A DNA stretch of 64,000 bases from Boswellia sacra (GCA_013180625.2 SNVD02010171.1:62001-126000); one strand, 5' to 3'. Positions 34,311 through 47,553 are shown, counted from the first letter of the stretch. Program-made: numbers and translations. The notes: generated from the letters alone by a model not told the origin.

Positions 34311-37300
34311 AGCAATGTGTGGTTTGTAGACAGCTGTGGTTCAAATCATATGACAGTCACCTAATCCATGTTTATGGAGCTTGATGAGACGCAAAAAATG
34401 AAGGTACAGCTTGGCAATGGCAAAGAAATGCAGGTTGAAAGGAAAGGTACTGTGGGAATTGAAACTGAACATGGTAACGTAAAGCTTTTGCATAACTTTC
34501 AATTTGTACCTGATTTGGGATATAATTTGCTAAGTGTTGGGCAATTAATGGCTGGTGGATATTCAATATTATTTCACGATGATGCATGTGTTATTAAAGA
34601 TAAGCAGTTAGGCCATATGTTGATTAATATCAACATGACTCAAAACAAAATGTTCTTGTTTGAAGTTTCAAGCATACGGAATTTTGTTTTTGTTGCTGGT
34701 TGAAAAGATGACTCAAAACTATGGCATTTGTGATATGGGCATCTCAACATCAAGGGTCTGAAATTGCTAAGTGAAAAAGGTATGGTTTTTGGACTACCGA
34801 AAATTGGTTCTATTGAATTTTGTGAAAGGTGTATTTATGGGAAACAAACAAGAAAATCTTTTCCTATTGGAAAGACTTGGAGGGCTTGAAAGTGTCTTGA
34901 ATTAATGCATGCTTATTTATGCGAGCCTATGCATACTATATCTTTTGGTGGGAGTCGTTACTTTTTGCTTTTTACTGATGATTGTAGTCGCATGAGTTGG
35001 GTTTATTTCTTGGAAAACAAATAAGAAACATTGCAAAAATTCAAGCACTTTAAAACGAAGGTTGAGAAGTAAAGTGGTTCTTATATCAAAGCTCTTCGTA
35101 CTGATAGAGTTGGAGAGTTCCTGTCCATAGAATTTAATCTTTTTTGTAAAGCAAATGGCATTCATAAGGAGTTGACAACTCCTTACAATCCACAGCAAAA
35201 TTGTGTCACCGAGTGAAAAAATTGAACTGTTGTTGAGATGGTAAGAAGCATGTTACAAGCGAAGGGACTTTTAAGTCATTTTTGGGCTAAAGCTGTGGCA
35301 ACATCAATCTATTTATTGAACATCTCTCCCACAAGGGCTGTTGTGAATCAAACTCCATTTGAAGCTTAGCATGGTAGAAAACCATCTGTAAGTCACTTAA
35401 GAATTTTTGGGTGTATTGCTTATGCTTTGATAAATTCTCAATTTCGTCATAAACTTGATGAAAAATCCAAAAAATGTGCTTTTATTGGTTATTGTACACA
35501 CTCCAAAGCATATAGATTATATAACCCTCTTAGTGGCAAGATTTTAATTAGAAGGGACATAGTATTTGATGAAAATGCAAGTTGGGATTGGCGTGAAAGT
35601 GATAAGAAGATGCAACAACAGATTCCTATGCCCATTGGAATATCTCCAAATAAAAGTCAAGAGCCAACTCCTACAAAGTCACTGGCTGGTTCCTCTATAG
35701 CGTCACCAAGTTCGTCAACCTTAGCATCACCAAGCCAAAACTCTTTATCCACTCTTGAAGAGTCTTCGGATGAGACACCACCCAAAAAGTCTAGATCCCT
35801 AAGAGACATATATGAGTCTTGCCAATTTGCTCTCCCTGTTTAGATCCTATCACCTATGAGGAAGCAGGTGTAAAAGAAGAATGGCAAAGAGCTATGAAGG
35901 AAGACTTGATAGCGATAGCAAAGAATCGAATGTTGGAGATTGTGGACTTACCGGAAGGCAAAAATGCAATTGGTTTTGAGTGGGTATTAAAAAAAAAATT
36001 GTGCAGTTGGAAGCATACAAAAATACAAACGTTGACTAGTGGCGAAAGGATATACCCATTAACATGCTATTGATTTTGAAGAAACTTTTTCTCCAGTAGC
36101 TTGTTTTGAAACTGTGAGAATTGTTTTGGCATTGGCTATGCAATTACAATGGCCTGTTTATCAATTTGACATCAAGCCGGCATTTCTAAATGGAGATTTA
36201 CAAGAGGAGGTTTATGTAACTCAACTAGAAGGTTCAATAATTGAAGAAAAAGAGACAAAGGTATACAAGTTGAGGCAGGCCTTGCATGGATTGAAGCAGG
36301 CTCCTCGAGCATGGTACAACAAAATTGATGGATGCTTTCAGCAAAATGGGTTCTTGAGGAGTAAGAATGAGCCCACTCTTTACGTGAAGAAGGGAGGTAA
36401 AAATAACTTCATCATAATTTATCTTTATGTTGATGATATCATTTATACAAGCTCATCTAATTCCCTTATGGCTGAGTTTAAATCATGTATGATGCATGAG
36501 TTTGAAATGTTAGAAATGGGTTTGCTAGATTATTTTCTTGGCCTTTAGGTTCAACAAGCAGAAGATGAAATTTTTATTTGACAAAGAAAATATGCCAAGG
36601 ATCTTCTTCAGAAATTTGGCATGATTAATTGTAAATCTGCAACTACACCCATGAATATTAATGAAAAATTCAGCATGAAGATGGAGCAGAGATGGCTAAC
36701 TAAAAGATTCAAAAGCTTGATTGGAGGTTTAATTTATCTCACACACACTCGACCTGATATTGTGTTTTCTGTTGGTGTAATTTCTAGATTTATGCAAAGT
36801 CCTTCAAAGCTTAATCTTGGTGCAGCGAAGTGGGTCTTGCATTATATCGGTAGAACAATGGATTATGGGATTCGTATTCAAAAGTTTTTAATTCTAGATT
36901 ATGTGGGTCACGAACCGTGATTGGGCTAGTTCATTGGATGATAGACGAAGCATTTCGACAAATGTTTTTACTCTTGGATCAGGAGTAATCACTTGGAGCT
37001 CAAAGAAACAAGCCACAATAACATTGTCTTCATCATAAGCTGAATATGTAGCAACCACTTCAATAGCTTGTCAAGCCAGTTGGTTAAGGAGAATGTTAGT
37101 AAAACTTTAACAAGAGCAAAAAGAAGCAATGGCCATATTCTGTGACAACAAAGCAACAATTTCCATGACAAAGAATCCATCTTTTCACGGCAAAACAAAG
37201 CATATTGACATTCGCTTCCATTTTATTCGTGATTTGGTTGTAAAGGAGGAGATTACTTTGAAGTATTATAGCACAAACGAACAATTGGCTGATGTGCTTA

Positions 37301-37320
37301 TCAAGGCTTAGCTGAAAGAG
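34311..37320 (+). pseudogene. Copia-2 pol pseudogene (protease, integrase, RT, RNase H)
   Basis: In order: the protease near 34327, where the expected D-S-G-C reads DSCGSNHM, so the active-site glycine is displaced; the pre-integrase HHCC region (34720-34870); the integrase core (34900-35420), in which the first catalytic Asp of the H-x-D-L-C-x-P block is Tyr (HAYLCEP) and stops occur several times; reverse transcriptase (35850-36920) with KPAFLNGDLQEEVYV and YVDDIIYTSS; and RNase H (about 36900-37310) with FCDNKATISMTKNP and NEQLADVLIK. Several stops and at least two frameshifts are seen. Order INT-RT-RH is diagnostic of Ty1/copia. Not functional. Confidence 0.9.
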
Positions 37321-37376
37321 AAGTTTATCTACTTCAGATCTCTTCTTGGTGTTTGCAACTTTGAATCAACGGGGAG

Positions 37377-37630
37377 TGTTAAAGAATAATTCAAAGTTCG
37401 TATCCGTATCTTGCTGCACGTTCCGTTACTGGCTAGTCAATCTAGTTACAAAGTTAGCGACTGTTATTGTGTTAGTAGACAGAATTTTGAGGTTGATTTG
37501 TAAGAGTTGTAGCCTATATAAAAACATGTTTAGCTCATCAGTTTGCACTACAAAACAATAAACGTTTAGTGTTCTTTTCTCCTCTGTTTGCCCTCGTTTT
37601 TTAGGCTGTTTGTGATATTTGTTTCGAACA
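37377..37630 (+). repeat. 3' LTR of Copia-2
   Basis: 254 bp, same length as the 5' LTR, about 88% identical. Preceded by a purine tract and followed by TTTTG. Confidence 0.93.
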
Positions 37631-38010
37631 TTTTGAAATAATGATTTAAGCTTAAATTCGTGCATGGCGGGACCCACGGAGGCTCTCCTTGTTATTTGTG
37701 GCAAACATGTAGCTATTTACTTTTGAAGACAAATGTTTCAGATTATTGGTTTATTTATTTAATTTTTTTTTTTACATGATGGGATTGACTTGGTAAGTTT
37801 TGAGCTTGGATGGGAATATAATTTTTTTTAAAGCATGTTACTATTTCTTGTTAAGTTTTTTTTCCTCAGAAAGTCTTTCAACAATTGTTTTGTGTCCAAA
37901 GTTTAGGTGATAATAACGAAGTGAGTGTGAGTATGGGACTCACGGTGTAAACTATCCGGGTCAGATTTTCTGTGCGGGGGGCTCTTTCTGATTTTCTTGG
38001 GGACGCTAAG

Positions 38011-41000
38011 ATGGAAAGCAAAAGATAAATTTCTCAGTACAGAGAGAGACTTGACAACATTGTAGCATCCCTTCAATTGACAAATAAGGAGACTTTAAAA
38101 ACCCTGATAAAAAATCAACTTTTAAATTCTTTACAAGATCAGATTGGAGGTTAGTATGTCCTCATACTTTTATGTCTCTGCTTTTAAGCTACACTTGTGA
38201 TGTATGCTTTTTGTTAATTAAGTTCTTATATCAGTAGAAGCAAATAATTTTCATGGTAAGTTACGTTTAGCAAATAGTTTTTGATTCATGCCTTTGGGTT
38301 TGTGCAGGATTTAGTGAGAATGTAGGACAGTAGAAGCATCCAATTTTCTTCAAATGTTGCAGAGTGCTTCTGTAAGTGATATAGAGGTTTCAAAACTAGT
38401 GAAGCATCACATGGCGAATGGAAAGTATGTTTTTGCATATTATTTCATTTTTTTAGTTTTTGGTTAACCTGTAATCTATTAAGTCTTATCCATAAGTCCT
38501 CTTCTCTAGCGACCTAGCAAAACTCTTATCGGAATCGATCCTTTTATCCTATCTGGAAAGAGAGAATTCATGGTGGATGAGCAGCATCATCACTGTATTG
38601 GTAGTCTAGCAGCATTGATTTTTGGGGCTTATGTATCCAAAATACCATTCCTTTTACTTTCCTATTCAAGATTTCAAATTTTACAGCCTTTCATATCATC
38701 CTAACTTCCCTAATTGTGATCAATTTAATAATAATATATTATTTTCGTTGAATTTCTTGTTTTTTGTATTTGGTCATGATTATTGGTTGTAAATCAGCTT
38801 GGAACTATCTACCAAAATGTTGTCTAGATATTTACATAACTGAAGCCTACTTTTGGTCGTTAGAACATGATACTGAAGTGTTCCATGTTATGTATCGGGA
38901 AGGAACACAAGGTACTCCTCTTCACTCTTTACTCGTTGAAGGCTATGTAGAGGGGCTTATCAATGCTTGTAAGTTTCACTAAAATCCTATAAGAGTAGTT
39001 TCAACTTCATTCAAGTATCCTACAATAATGAGGATAAAATTGTGCAAATTGCTCTTATTTATGTTAAATCATTATTGAAAGTCTTTATATAAGTTATGTA
39101 CCTCATTTCAGGTATGTGTATCTCATGGGAATCAGGCCTCTATAAAAAATGGTGAGAATTGTTTCCATCATTGTGGACATGTGCACTTTAAACAATCTCT
39201 AATTGGTGTGACGACGAGACGTTGTGCCTTATTTGATGTAATATGTGTATTTTATTGTCATGTTTCTTTGTCACTTAAATTATTATTATTGTTTTTATTA
39301 TTATTTTTCAAAAGTTATAGTTGCACTATCTAGACTGGGTTAACCTCTTCTTTTTCTTCTTTCTTCCTTAATTTGCAGAAAAATTATGCCTGTGATTCTC
39401 TCATCTACGTTTTATTTGATGTTAGTCTGATGCATCTATAAGCGTGATAAGCTTTATTTTATATATATTCTATTTATCAGCATTATCAAGAATCGAAAAG
39501 CAACATGCGTACTTAATTATTTAATTGGTGTGATCAAGTATGTTTTATTGATTGTCCGCTCGCAACAACAAAAAAATAAGAGTTCATATTTGTTGAAGTC
39601 ACTTTGTTTGCTATTAGAATTTTCAATGTGGACCGAAGTACTTGTAATTTTGAAAGTAATTTTTGTCCTTCTATTTACTTTTTCCCAGGTGGCCACAGTA
39701 TAGTTTCCCCCATTCAAGATCACCACTAGCAAATGTTTATAAAAGGTCCGAAAATGCGAAGAAATATCATTTGTGAGGTTTGTCCTCCAGAAAACTGCAA
39801 TAGTTCTTAAAGGTTTGGTTATTTGATTCTTTTACCTTCCCTCGATCTTAATTTTAGAATGCCGATTTTGCCTTATGTTTTTGGAAGAAAGGATGAAGGT
39901 TACTTGGCTACTATCTTCCAAGGCGACTATCAGGCACTTCTTTTTGTTTTAGTATTTTCAAGATGATCTCCTCGTCGTTCTAATGAACACTGTACGTATT
40001 AAAGTGGTGCTATCATTTTCTTCTGGTTTTCATAAAATTATTCTACCTGTGTCCTGAAATCTATCTATTTCGGGTCCAATGACTAAATGAAAAGAAATAA
40101 AGAAATTTCTTTTAATTTTGCTTTTAGATTGATGATTTGAAGAGCATTGATAGAAATAGTCATGGATTCACTAGTGATGGCATTCCTGGAGCAAAGGATG
40201 TGGTAAGGATTGAATTGGTTGGAGGCTTTGCTTTACAAAAGGTTACCAGGGAAAGAAGTTACTTCAGGTCAGTTTGTCATTAATTGACTACATCACCTGT
40301 GTTTTGTGTTGAACAAATAAGACCAAAGAAGTGATCAAGGTTGTATAAAACCAAACTTGATTTCATCTAATGCGTTATATACATAAAGAGTGAAGGAGGA
40401 AAGGAACTATACTTGAAGTTTTCTTAAACATTGAGTTGAAAGAACTTCCTAATCTACTTCCAGATTGGACTTTCCTGCTAAGTGAGGACCCAATTTCTAA
40501 AATCATGTTGTTAAGCTAAAGTGTGAGAATTATGCTCAAGGTTTTTATGGTGATCATTACGTGATTGATTGTGATTCCTTTTCTACATATATGCTTGTAC
40601 TCTAAATTTGTAACTCTTTATGGATCAATATTGAACAATTCTCTTATGCCTCTTTGGTTTATCTATCTACTGGGTCTGTTATCATGGTTACAACACAAAA
40701 GTCGAGTGAATCTCTCCATTCTATTAATTAAAATTTTTATAGCCCATATGTCCATATCTACCCCATTAGTGTTTATTTGAAATATCTTTTTTGTCCTTTT
40801 TATTCTATATAGTGTTAAGAGGATTAATACTATAATTGGAATTCTACCAGTAAGCTTATTCTTTTGATTAAATAGTTTCTTAACACGTACAAATTAATGT
40901 TAAACATGGAGCTCAATTATTGAACTGAAGAGGAGTTAAAATGAAGTTGAATAATGTAGTTTTGTTGTGCTTAAAATGAAACAAATCATATTTAGGTGGT

Positions 41001-43290
41001 CAGATCGCTTGTCATTGCCTACGAAAAAGACCAAAAAAAAAATTTGTCCTCTAGTTTGTGTATAGTAATGTTCTTATTTGTGCTCTTTTCTTGCAAAGTT
41101 CTAAATGCTGGCACATCTTGTAGGAAGATAGCACATATGGATATGAAGCTGGACTTTGTTCTTCCAACCCCTATAAACTTTGTTTTGAGGTGACTCGTTG
41201 GCAATGGTTTCAAGCTCTATTAGAAGTTTATGCACTTTCTTCGTTGATGTCCCCCCCCCCCCCCCGAGCATGTGGTGTAAGTTCTCATCTTGTTTATCAT
41301 TTGCCATGCTATTTATGATACCAACTGATTCAATTCAACTAATTTATTTCAAGCAGTAGCTTCTGTGTTTAACCATGATGAAGATTACAGGAAGGCCTTG
41401 GATGAGCCACTGTACACTAGAATATGTGAAGCATTTTATTCCCCTGTTGAATCCAAGGACGCTCTAAAAGAAGAAGACCTTAACAAAGATGCACATGTTC
41501 TACCTAAAGAATATGTCATTAAAGACCTGAAGGATGGCTTGAATGATATGCAACAGAACATTAGCCATGTCTCTGAATATTTATTGTTGTTTTTGTTTTT
41601 GTCTTATTAGAATATTAGGCAATATGTGATTTGTTTTTAGATTAGAATTAAAAGAGATTAAAATTTGTATCAAACTAGGAAGTTGAGTTTGATTGTAATT
41701 TGTTTTAATAGGATAATCTTGGATACTCATAGTTTGACAAAGAAACTAAAATAGAAAGAGTTTTGATTATACTTGTAGTCTAAAATCATTTTAGACTAGG
41801 AAAGTTTCTCCAAGGCCTATATAAATAAGCCTTGTTCATATGAGTGGAATACAACACAACACATTGTATGGAAGAGAACAGGGAAGTAAACGTCTTAGAC
41901 ACCTTGGAAGACTGTAAGGATTGACAATGTTTCGGTGACCTTGGAATCTACGATCGAAAGCTTTAATCATGAGAGAGATGTGATCTTGGGAACTACGATT
42001 TAGAATTGTTAACCGTGAGTGAGATCTGGTGCCTGTGAAAGTTCTTCTCGATTGATCTTTCTTTGAAAATATATATCATAAACTGATGATTATCTTGGGG
42101 TACACACATAGGAAGGCTATAAGGTTTGAAATCCCTGTTATTATCGTTGATATTCTTATAATTATTCTTTATTGTTGATTAGAATGAAGCTGCTATAGAG
42201 ATCTCTAAAGTGGACGTAGGTTAATCTCAGATAGAATGCTTCCATGAATAGCCCAAAAGGCACAACATCTATTAAACGATGAAGAGGTTACATACATAAA
42301 AATCGGTAAATTTGAGAAGGCTCTCAAAGTAGAAGAGCTCAAGAATGATGAATGTATTATTCAGCCTGAAAATCATCTCTCCAAAGATAAATAGAATAGT
42401 GTGAATGATGTGGAATAGATTGTTCATGATGCTAACTGTTCCAATGAATCTTTGCCAAGCGATACACGAGTTATAGAGAGAAAAGTTGTTGGTGAGATTG
42501 AGGAAGAAGAGACTGTGGAAATCTTGCACTTTACGGATAGTGAAAAGGATATAGATGAATCTTTAACCAATATACTTATGGAAAAATCTTGTGTAAATAG
42601 TAAAAGGGATGTTTTTATCAGTCCTAGTGTGGAACAAGCTCTATAAAAATTAGAGAAGGCCATTTATATGGTTCGCAATATGGATTTAACGGCCAAAACA
42701 GGTCTTCCCAAGGCCTTGATTCTCTAAATGTGGGAATTGGTGCCATACAAGACTCATTTCTACAGATGAGAGTGTCCAAACAAAAATCGAGTTACTTGAA
42801 AAGGAAACCTTAGAGAAAACTTATGATGAATCCAGGAATAGCACTAGAATTCAAGATGTCAAGTATATTGCAGTATTAGTTTAACCTGTAGACTTAAATC
42901 AGATTATTGACTTGGAGCTAACGTTGGTTCTATCATATTCTACAGGCGAGTTGGATCAAATTCTTACTTGAGGGAAGTGAATAATAACAGGATAGCACCA
43001 ACATCACTAGAAGAAGATCTTTCAAGTCCTAGTGAGACCAACCAGGATCATTTGAGTTTCTCCCAAAAACAACAATCAAAATACCAATCTTGGATGAAAC
43101 CATGAATGGTATCGAGCAAGCAGGTCCATAGGCAAATGGTATCCACGAAAGAAATCAAGTCGAAAGAAAACATGTCGGTTTTGTTGCTTCTTCCCATTCA
43201 ATTCTGCTAAATATCAGCCTAAGAGGAAGAAAAGTAAATATTGTTTAGCTATTAGATATGACTCAACTAATAGTGCCAACCCTAACTATT
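38011..43290 (+). pseudogene. START-like lipid-binding family gene, decayed, exons still recognisable
   Basis: Exon-like segments with GT/AG borders recur in order: 38011-38153 (MESKR, stop at 38026, then QYRERLDN and LKTLIKNQLL), 38334-38424 (FLQMLQSASV), about 38853-38968 (HDTEVFHVMYREGTQGTPLHSLLVEGY), 39113-39151 (CISWESGLYKKW), about 40128-40267 (SIDRNSHGFTSDGIPGAKDVVRIELVGG), 41130-41221 (HMDMKLDFVLPTPINF), 41355-41580, and a C-terminal part from 42190 with acidic and Lys-rich stretches (RKKSSRKKTCRFCCFF near 43160). I place it in the plant START/polyketide-cyclase-like lipid transport superfamily from these motifs, from memory. Stops occur in most exons. A probable solo LTR interrupts at 41600-42180, and Copia-2 lies just upstream. 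Confidence 0.6.
41590..42180 (+). mobile_element. Probable solo LTR inside the START-like pseudogene
   Basis: The coding homology stops after the QQNISH region and resumes near 42190. Between them lies an LTR-like ~590 bp with a strong TATA box (CTATATAAATA, 41817-41827) and a transcript-start-like 'acaacacaacaca' stretch downstream. Exact ends and target duplication could not be fixed, so the class is inferred. Confidence 0.5.
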
Positions 43291-43810
43291 GAGAGTAATA
43301 GTGTAATAGGGATGGCAAAATGTATCATAAAGTTAGAAATCCGCAAGTACCATGAAGTTAGAAAGCCACAAGGACCCGTCTCAATTAATGTTGTGAAAAT
43401 TGTTTAGCTAATAGATATGGTTCAATTAATAATGTCAACTCTAGCTATTGAGAGTAATATTGTAATAAGATGGCAAAATGTACCATGAAGTTAGAAATCC
43501 ACAAGGACCCATCTCAATTAATAGTGAAAAAATTATTTAGCTAATAGATATTGCTCAATTAATAGTGTCAACCTTAGCTATTAGGAGTAATAGTATAATA
43601 TGGGTGGCAAAATGTACCACAAAGTTAGAAATCTACAAGAACCCATCTCGATTAATAGTGTAAAAATTGTTTAGCTAATAGATATGGCTCAATTAATAGT
43701 GCTAACCCTAACTATTAATAGTAATAGTGTAATAGAGATGGCACAATGTACAAGTACCATAAAGTTAGAAATCCACAAGTACCATGAAGTTAGAAATCTA
43801 CAAAGACCTA
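43256..43810. repeat. Four-unit minisatellite (134-157 bp) spanning a hAT junction
   Basis: Unit landmarks 'gatat..ctcaa.taata' at 43256, 43413, 43547 and 43680. Each unit contains both host-side sequence (ending 'aatagtgtaa') and the first ~90 bp of the hAT end (starting 'tagggatggcaaaatg' or variants). Confidence 0.85.
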
Positions 43811-44485
43811 TCTCTAGTGAGGTGAGGATGAGGGTATTTTTTATGGAGAACTGGTGGTGGTCAAGGCAGGGCTAAAAAATTCAATCTCTACATTAGGATG
43901 GGGCAGGATGAGTTTAACTACTCCCCACCTACACCTACTATCTACCTCACCATTATATATAAAAGATATGAAATATAATATTCTTTTTCAACATATTAAT
44001 TATTTTTATAACATAAAATTACATTATTACCCATCCTTTTATTAAAAACATAAATTTAATTATACAAAATAAAACTAGGAAAGTTATTAACCATCATTTT
44101 TTTTAAACATTTTTTTATTTTATTTTTTTAGTGCAATATCAAACTTAATTCTCCTCCTTTACCTTTAGAAATAAAAAATTAAGGCTCTTGAAAAGAATAG
44201 AAAGATGATTCTACATTGATATACATGATTTTAGAATGTCATCTTTATTTTTTTTCCTAGCTATAACTTTTTCTCTTTTTTCTTACTCATTCCTTCATAC
44301 GATGACTTGATTAAATTTGTTAGCTTTGAATTTTGATTTAGTTCTAATAAATTTATAGAAGATTTTTCCACATGATAGTGAACATTTTATTTTGATTGGT
44401 ATAATATCTTGGCATGAGAAATGAGATGAGGTTAGGAAAAGTATTCTCCACATTGAGTATATTCCTCATCACGTTGTCATCCCTA
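43307..44485. mobile_element. hAT-like non-autonomous element F
   Basis: The termini TAGGGATGGCAA and its complement TTGTCATCCCTA, and the flanks TAGTGTAA (43299-43306) and TAGTGTAG (44486-44493), which match at 7 of 8. Because the left junction is amplified fourfold, the true start could instead be 43733 (flank 43725-43732). No transposase is present. Confidence 0.7.
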
Positions 44486-44493
44486 TAGTGTAG

Positions 44494-44672
44494 TACTATT
44501 ATTTTTTTTTTCAAATTTTATACTAGATTTTCATACTTGAATGATATAACAAGTATATTTTAGTGGTGGTTTAAAAGTCATTTAAATGTATTCCTATCAA
44601 AGGAAATTGTGGAACATATACTTTTGCCTCATTTTATATCAAAATAATTTCATCTTTGAATGATATGATAAG
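44494..44672. repeat. Diverged ~130-bp repeat unit next to hAT E
   Basis: The block 'cttgaatgatat..aagta' followed by '..ttaaa.gtcattt.aatgtatt' occurs at about 44534 and 44655-44672, resumes at 45804, and reappears at about 45911. hAT E inserted into this short array. Confidence 0.55.
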
Positions 44673-45803
44673 TAGAGGTGGAATCTATCCCTATGGGGAT
44701 GAGCCCCCACACTTCGCCAACTCGTTTAGCCTGCGGATGGGAATGAAATTTTTTTCCAAAATTAAATGACGATAGGGATAGAATTAGGTTTCCCCGGCCC
44801 GGCCCTGCCGAATTCCTTGAAAATAAAAAGAATAAATAAATAAGTCACTTTTGCAATCCAAAGATATTTAGCTCAAAGTCTACAGAACTTATTATTTTTT
44901 GGACTAAAGTCTGAATTTAACTTATTCTCGGACTTCAGATCTTTTCATGATTTTTTTTTTATTTTTTTACTTAAGAATTAATATAAAATATTTTTATCTT
45001 AATGAAAAAAGCTAAAAATTTTAGCTTATATCTAAATACAAATATCTGAATCATTTATTACTTATCTAATTTTCTTAAATGCGCTTATAAAATTTATTCA
45101 TAACTTATTTGTACATAGACTGATTATATTTTAATTTTGGAACATTACTATTTATTTCCAATTTTATATTATGATTCTCTATGTTTTTTTTAAAATAATT
45201 ATGGTCATTTAGTTTATTTATATATCAAATTCTTTTAGGAAAAATAACTTATTTAGCCAATTACACACATTTAAATAAATTTAATTCATAATAAATTTTT
45301 ATATGTAAATATTATTACTAAGTGAAATAAAATCATAAATGAAAATAATATATATATATATATATATATATGGATATATGTGTAAAATTATTAATTTTCA
45401 GACATTTTAATTCAATATTAAAAAAAACAAACATATCATTCAGATTTTTATATTTAAAGTTATTCAAATTTCATTTTAATTCATATCTATTGAAATTTCA
45501 AACAAAAAAAAAGTATCGCTTCCTGAATGTCTAACCTTATTTATTTCTAAGCCCAAGACCAGTTGCTCAAAGCTTAACCCTAATTTTTGAAGTTTCAAAT
45601 TTTTAATACTTGTGATTGTAATAATAAAAAATTACTATGATAGAATTAAAAAAATGAAATTTTTATAGATAAATACAAATGGAATGAGGATGGGGATACA
45701 TTTTGGTATGGGATTCCCCATCCCCATCCCAAATTCAAAAAGTGGGAATTAATAGGGAATAGGGATGGCATTCTTGCCCCCGCCCTGCTCGGTTCCACCT
45801 TTA
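44673..45803. mobile_element. hAT-like non-autonomous element E
   Basis: Flanking 8-mers ATGATAAG (44665-44672) and ATGATAAT (45804-45811). The termini are TAGAGGTGGAA and TTCCACCTTTA, with CCCCGCCC/GGGGATGGG-rich subterminal regions. An (AT)n microsatellite lies at about 45348-45370. No coding capacity. Confidence 0.85.
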
Positions 45804-45811
45804 ATGATAAT

Positions 45812-46960
45812 TATGTTTAATAGTTGCTTTAAAGGTGATTTCAATGTATTACTATCGAGTGAAATAATGGAATATGAATTTTCTTCTAATCTTATACCCT
45901 GATTTTTGTCCTTGAATGATATCATGAGTATGTTTGTATTGGTGCTCCAAATGTATTGAAATATAAAATTAATATTGAGCTCAAACTTACTATCTTAAGC
46001 TTTTAGGTAAAATAGCAAACTTAACATGATATTTAAGCTTTTTAATGCAATAGTCTAAGGTTCGAATCCCCCCACAACAAATCAAAATGAAAAATATGTA
46101 ATGTGTTGGTGTGATGTGTGATCCACCTACAATAAAACGTGAGGCCCTTGAATGTGAGGAGGAATATTGAAATATAAAACTAATGTTGAGCAAACATCTA
46201 CTAGCTTAAGCTTTTATGTAAAGTGGTAAATTTAATAAAACGTAATTTAAATTGGTGCATTAGGTTCTTTTTTTTTTTTTTTTTTTTTGCTAGTTACCAA
46301 GATTATTAATTTCCTTTAGAATACAAAAAGAATCTTCTTATCATATAGCCTTTGGCTAATTAGGACGATTGTAGTTTCAACTTTCAATTGATGATAAAAT
46401 ACTTATTCAAAGATATTTCTTATAGTATCTTTAAATGATATATATAATAATAAACTATTTTATATTCTCTTAAATAATTAAAATATTCAAAATTATGTAA
46501 ATAAATGTTTAAAAATTTAAATATTTAACAAAATGATTCTAAATCAATATTTAAATTTTTAATCTAAATGTTAAATTGGTTTTTATTTATATCAATTAAT
46601 TGATAAAATGTCGTAAAATATATATTATGTAATTTATCTAGTCTAATATTATACCAAACACAATTCAATAACAGGGATGTCATAATGCAAAATGTGCTAC
46701 CGGATTAGGTACCTTCAAATGCAAATAGGTACCTCTTCCTCTACTGTAGTGGGAGTAGGGTTAGTACTATTCCACATAATAGAATGGTGATCAAGTGATG
46801 TCAAACAAAAATCTGTGTTAAAAATAGTATATGTGGATTTTAATTAATGGTAATTTTATCCTGCTCTCATCTTTATTGAATTTTTTTTTTAACTCTCACT
46901 TCTTTCTTCTTTATATCTTTACCTCTCGATGAGAGAATTAGATGTACTCAATTTGTAGTA
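45812..46960. other. AT-rich intergenic stretch with short repeats
   Basis: Contains a ~50-bp direct repeat ('gaaatataaaa.taatgttgag...cttaagctttta.gtaaa') at about 45957 and 46170, a tRNA-B-box-like GGTTCGAATCC at 46051-46061, and a T-run of about 22 at 46267-46288. No gene recognised. Confidence 0.5.
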
Positions 46961-47166
46961 ATATACTTAACGTTAATTAGTAGCAGCAAGAGTCTTCCCT
47001 TGTATTAATCTTCAAATTACGCAAATGGAACGGCACCAACTTGGAATCTCACAGCCAAAAGAAACACTAGGCTGTCACTGTATATAACGGTTTTGATACC
47101 TGCTATGATGATCATTTCCCTTCCCCTCTCATTGATTCCATGCAAAAACTTACATTTCTATACACC
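46961..47166 (+). promoter_or_regulatory. Putative relic promoter of the COMT-like pseudogene
   Basis: A TATATAA box at 47080-47087 lies about 80 bp before the ATG at 47167. The motif ACCAACT (about 47036-47042) fits the AC-element consensus ACC[A/T]A[A/C][C/T], bound by MYB factors in phenylpropanoid gene promoters. Whether it was ever used is inference. Confidence 0.45.
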
Positions 47167-47553
47167 ATGCAGGTACAAGTAGTAGAAGAAAAAGAATTGG
47201 GCAACCAAGCCATGAACATGGCAAATGCCATGGTTCTTCCAATCAGGGACGGAGGCACGTTGAGACAAGTGGGGGCAATTGCCCCCACTAAATTTGGAAA
47301 AAGCTGAAACTTCTACATCTGGACTTATGGATATCTTAGGTCATTTCATATTTATTGGACTTGCTAGTATTTTTTGAAATTTGGACTTGTCATATTTTTT
47401 TGGGCTTCAATAATGCATTTGTTTAAAAAGTTGCCCACTTCAACTTTTATTATTGTCCAATTTGACAAATTTTAACCCACTTCAATTTTTATATTACTTA
47501 CTCAAATTAAAAATAGTATAACTCACCTCCTTTACTTTTCTTCCCAATACATG

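Larger units (their letters stand above)
32008..37630 (+). mobile_element. Copia-2: full-length but dead Ty1/copia element
   Basis: LTRs 32008-32261 and 37377-37630, both 254 bp, begin TGTTAAAG and end AACA. A perfect 5-bp duplication TTTTG flanks the element (32003-32007, 37631-37635). The primer-binding site TGGTATCAGAGC (initiator tRNA-Met type) is at 32266-32277 and a GGGGAG purine tract at 37371-37376. LTR identity is about 88% by hand count (roughly 30 differences), indicating an old insertion. Gag and pol are broken by stops and by hAT D2. Confidence 0.93.

Noticed and set aside
41251..41265. C15 homopolymer within the START-like pseudogene
   Set aside because: Lies in an intron-like stretch; most likely slippage or a sequencing artefact, no further meaning seen.
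46040..46070. tRNA or SINE suggested by GGTTCGAATCC
   Set aside because: B-box-like sequence without a matching A box at the right distance or a stable fold that I can see.
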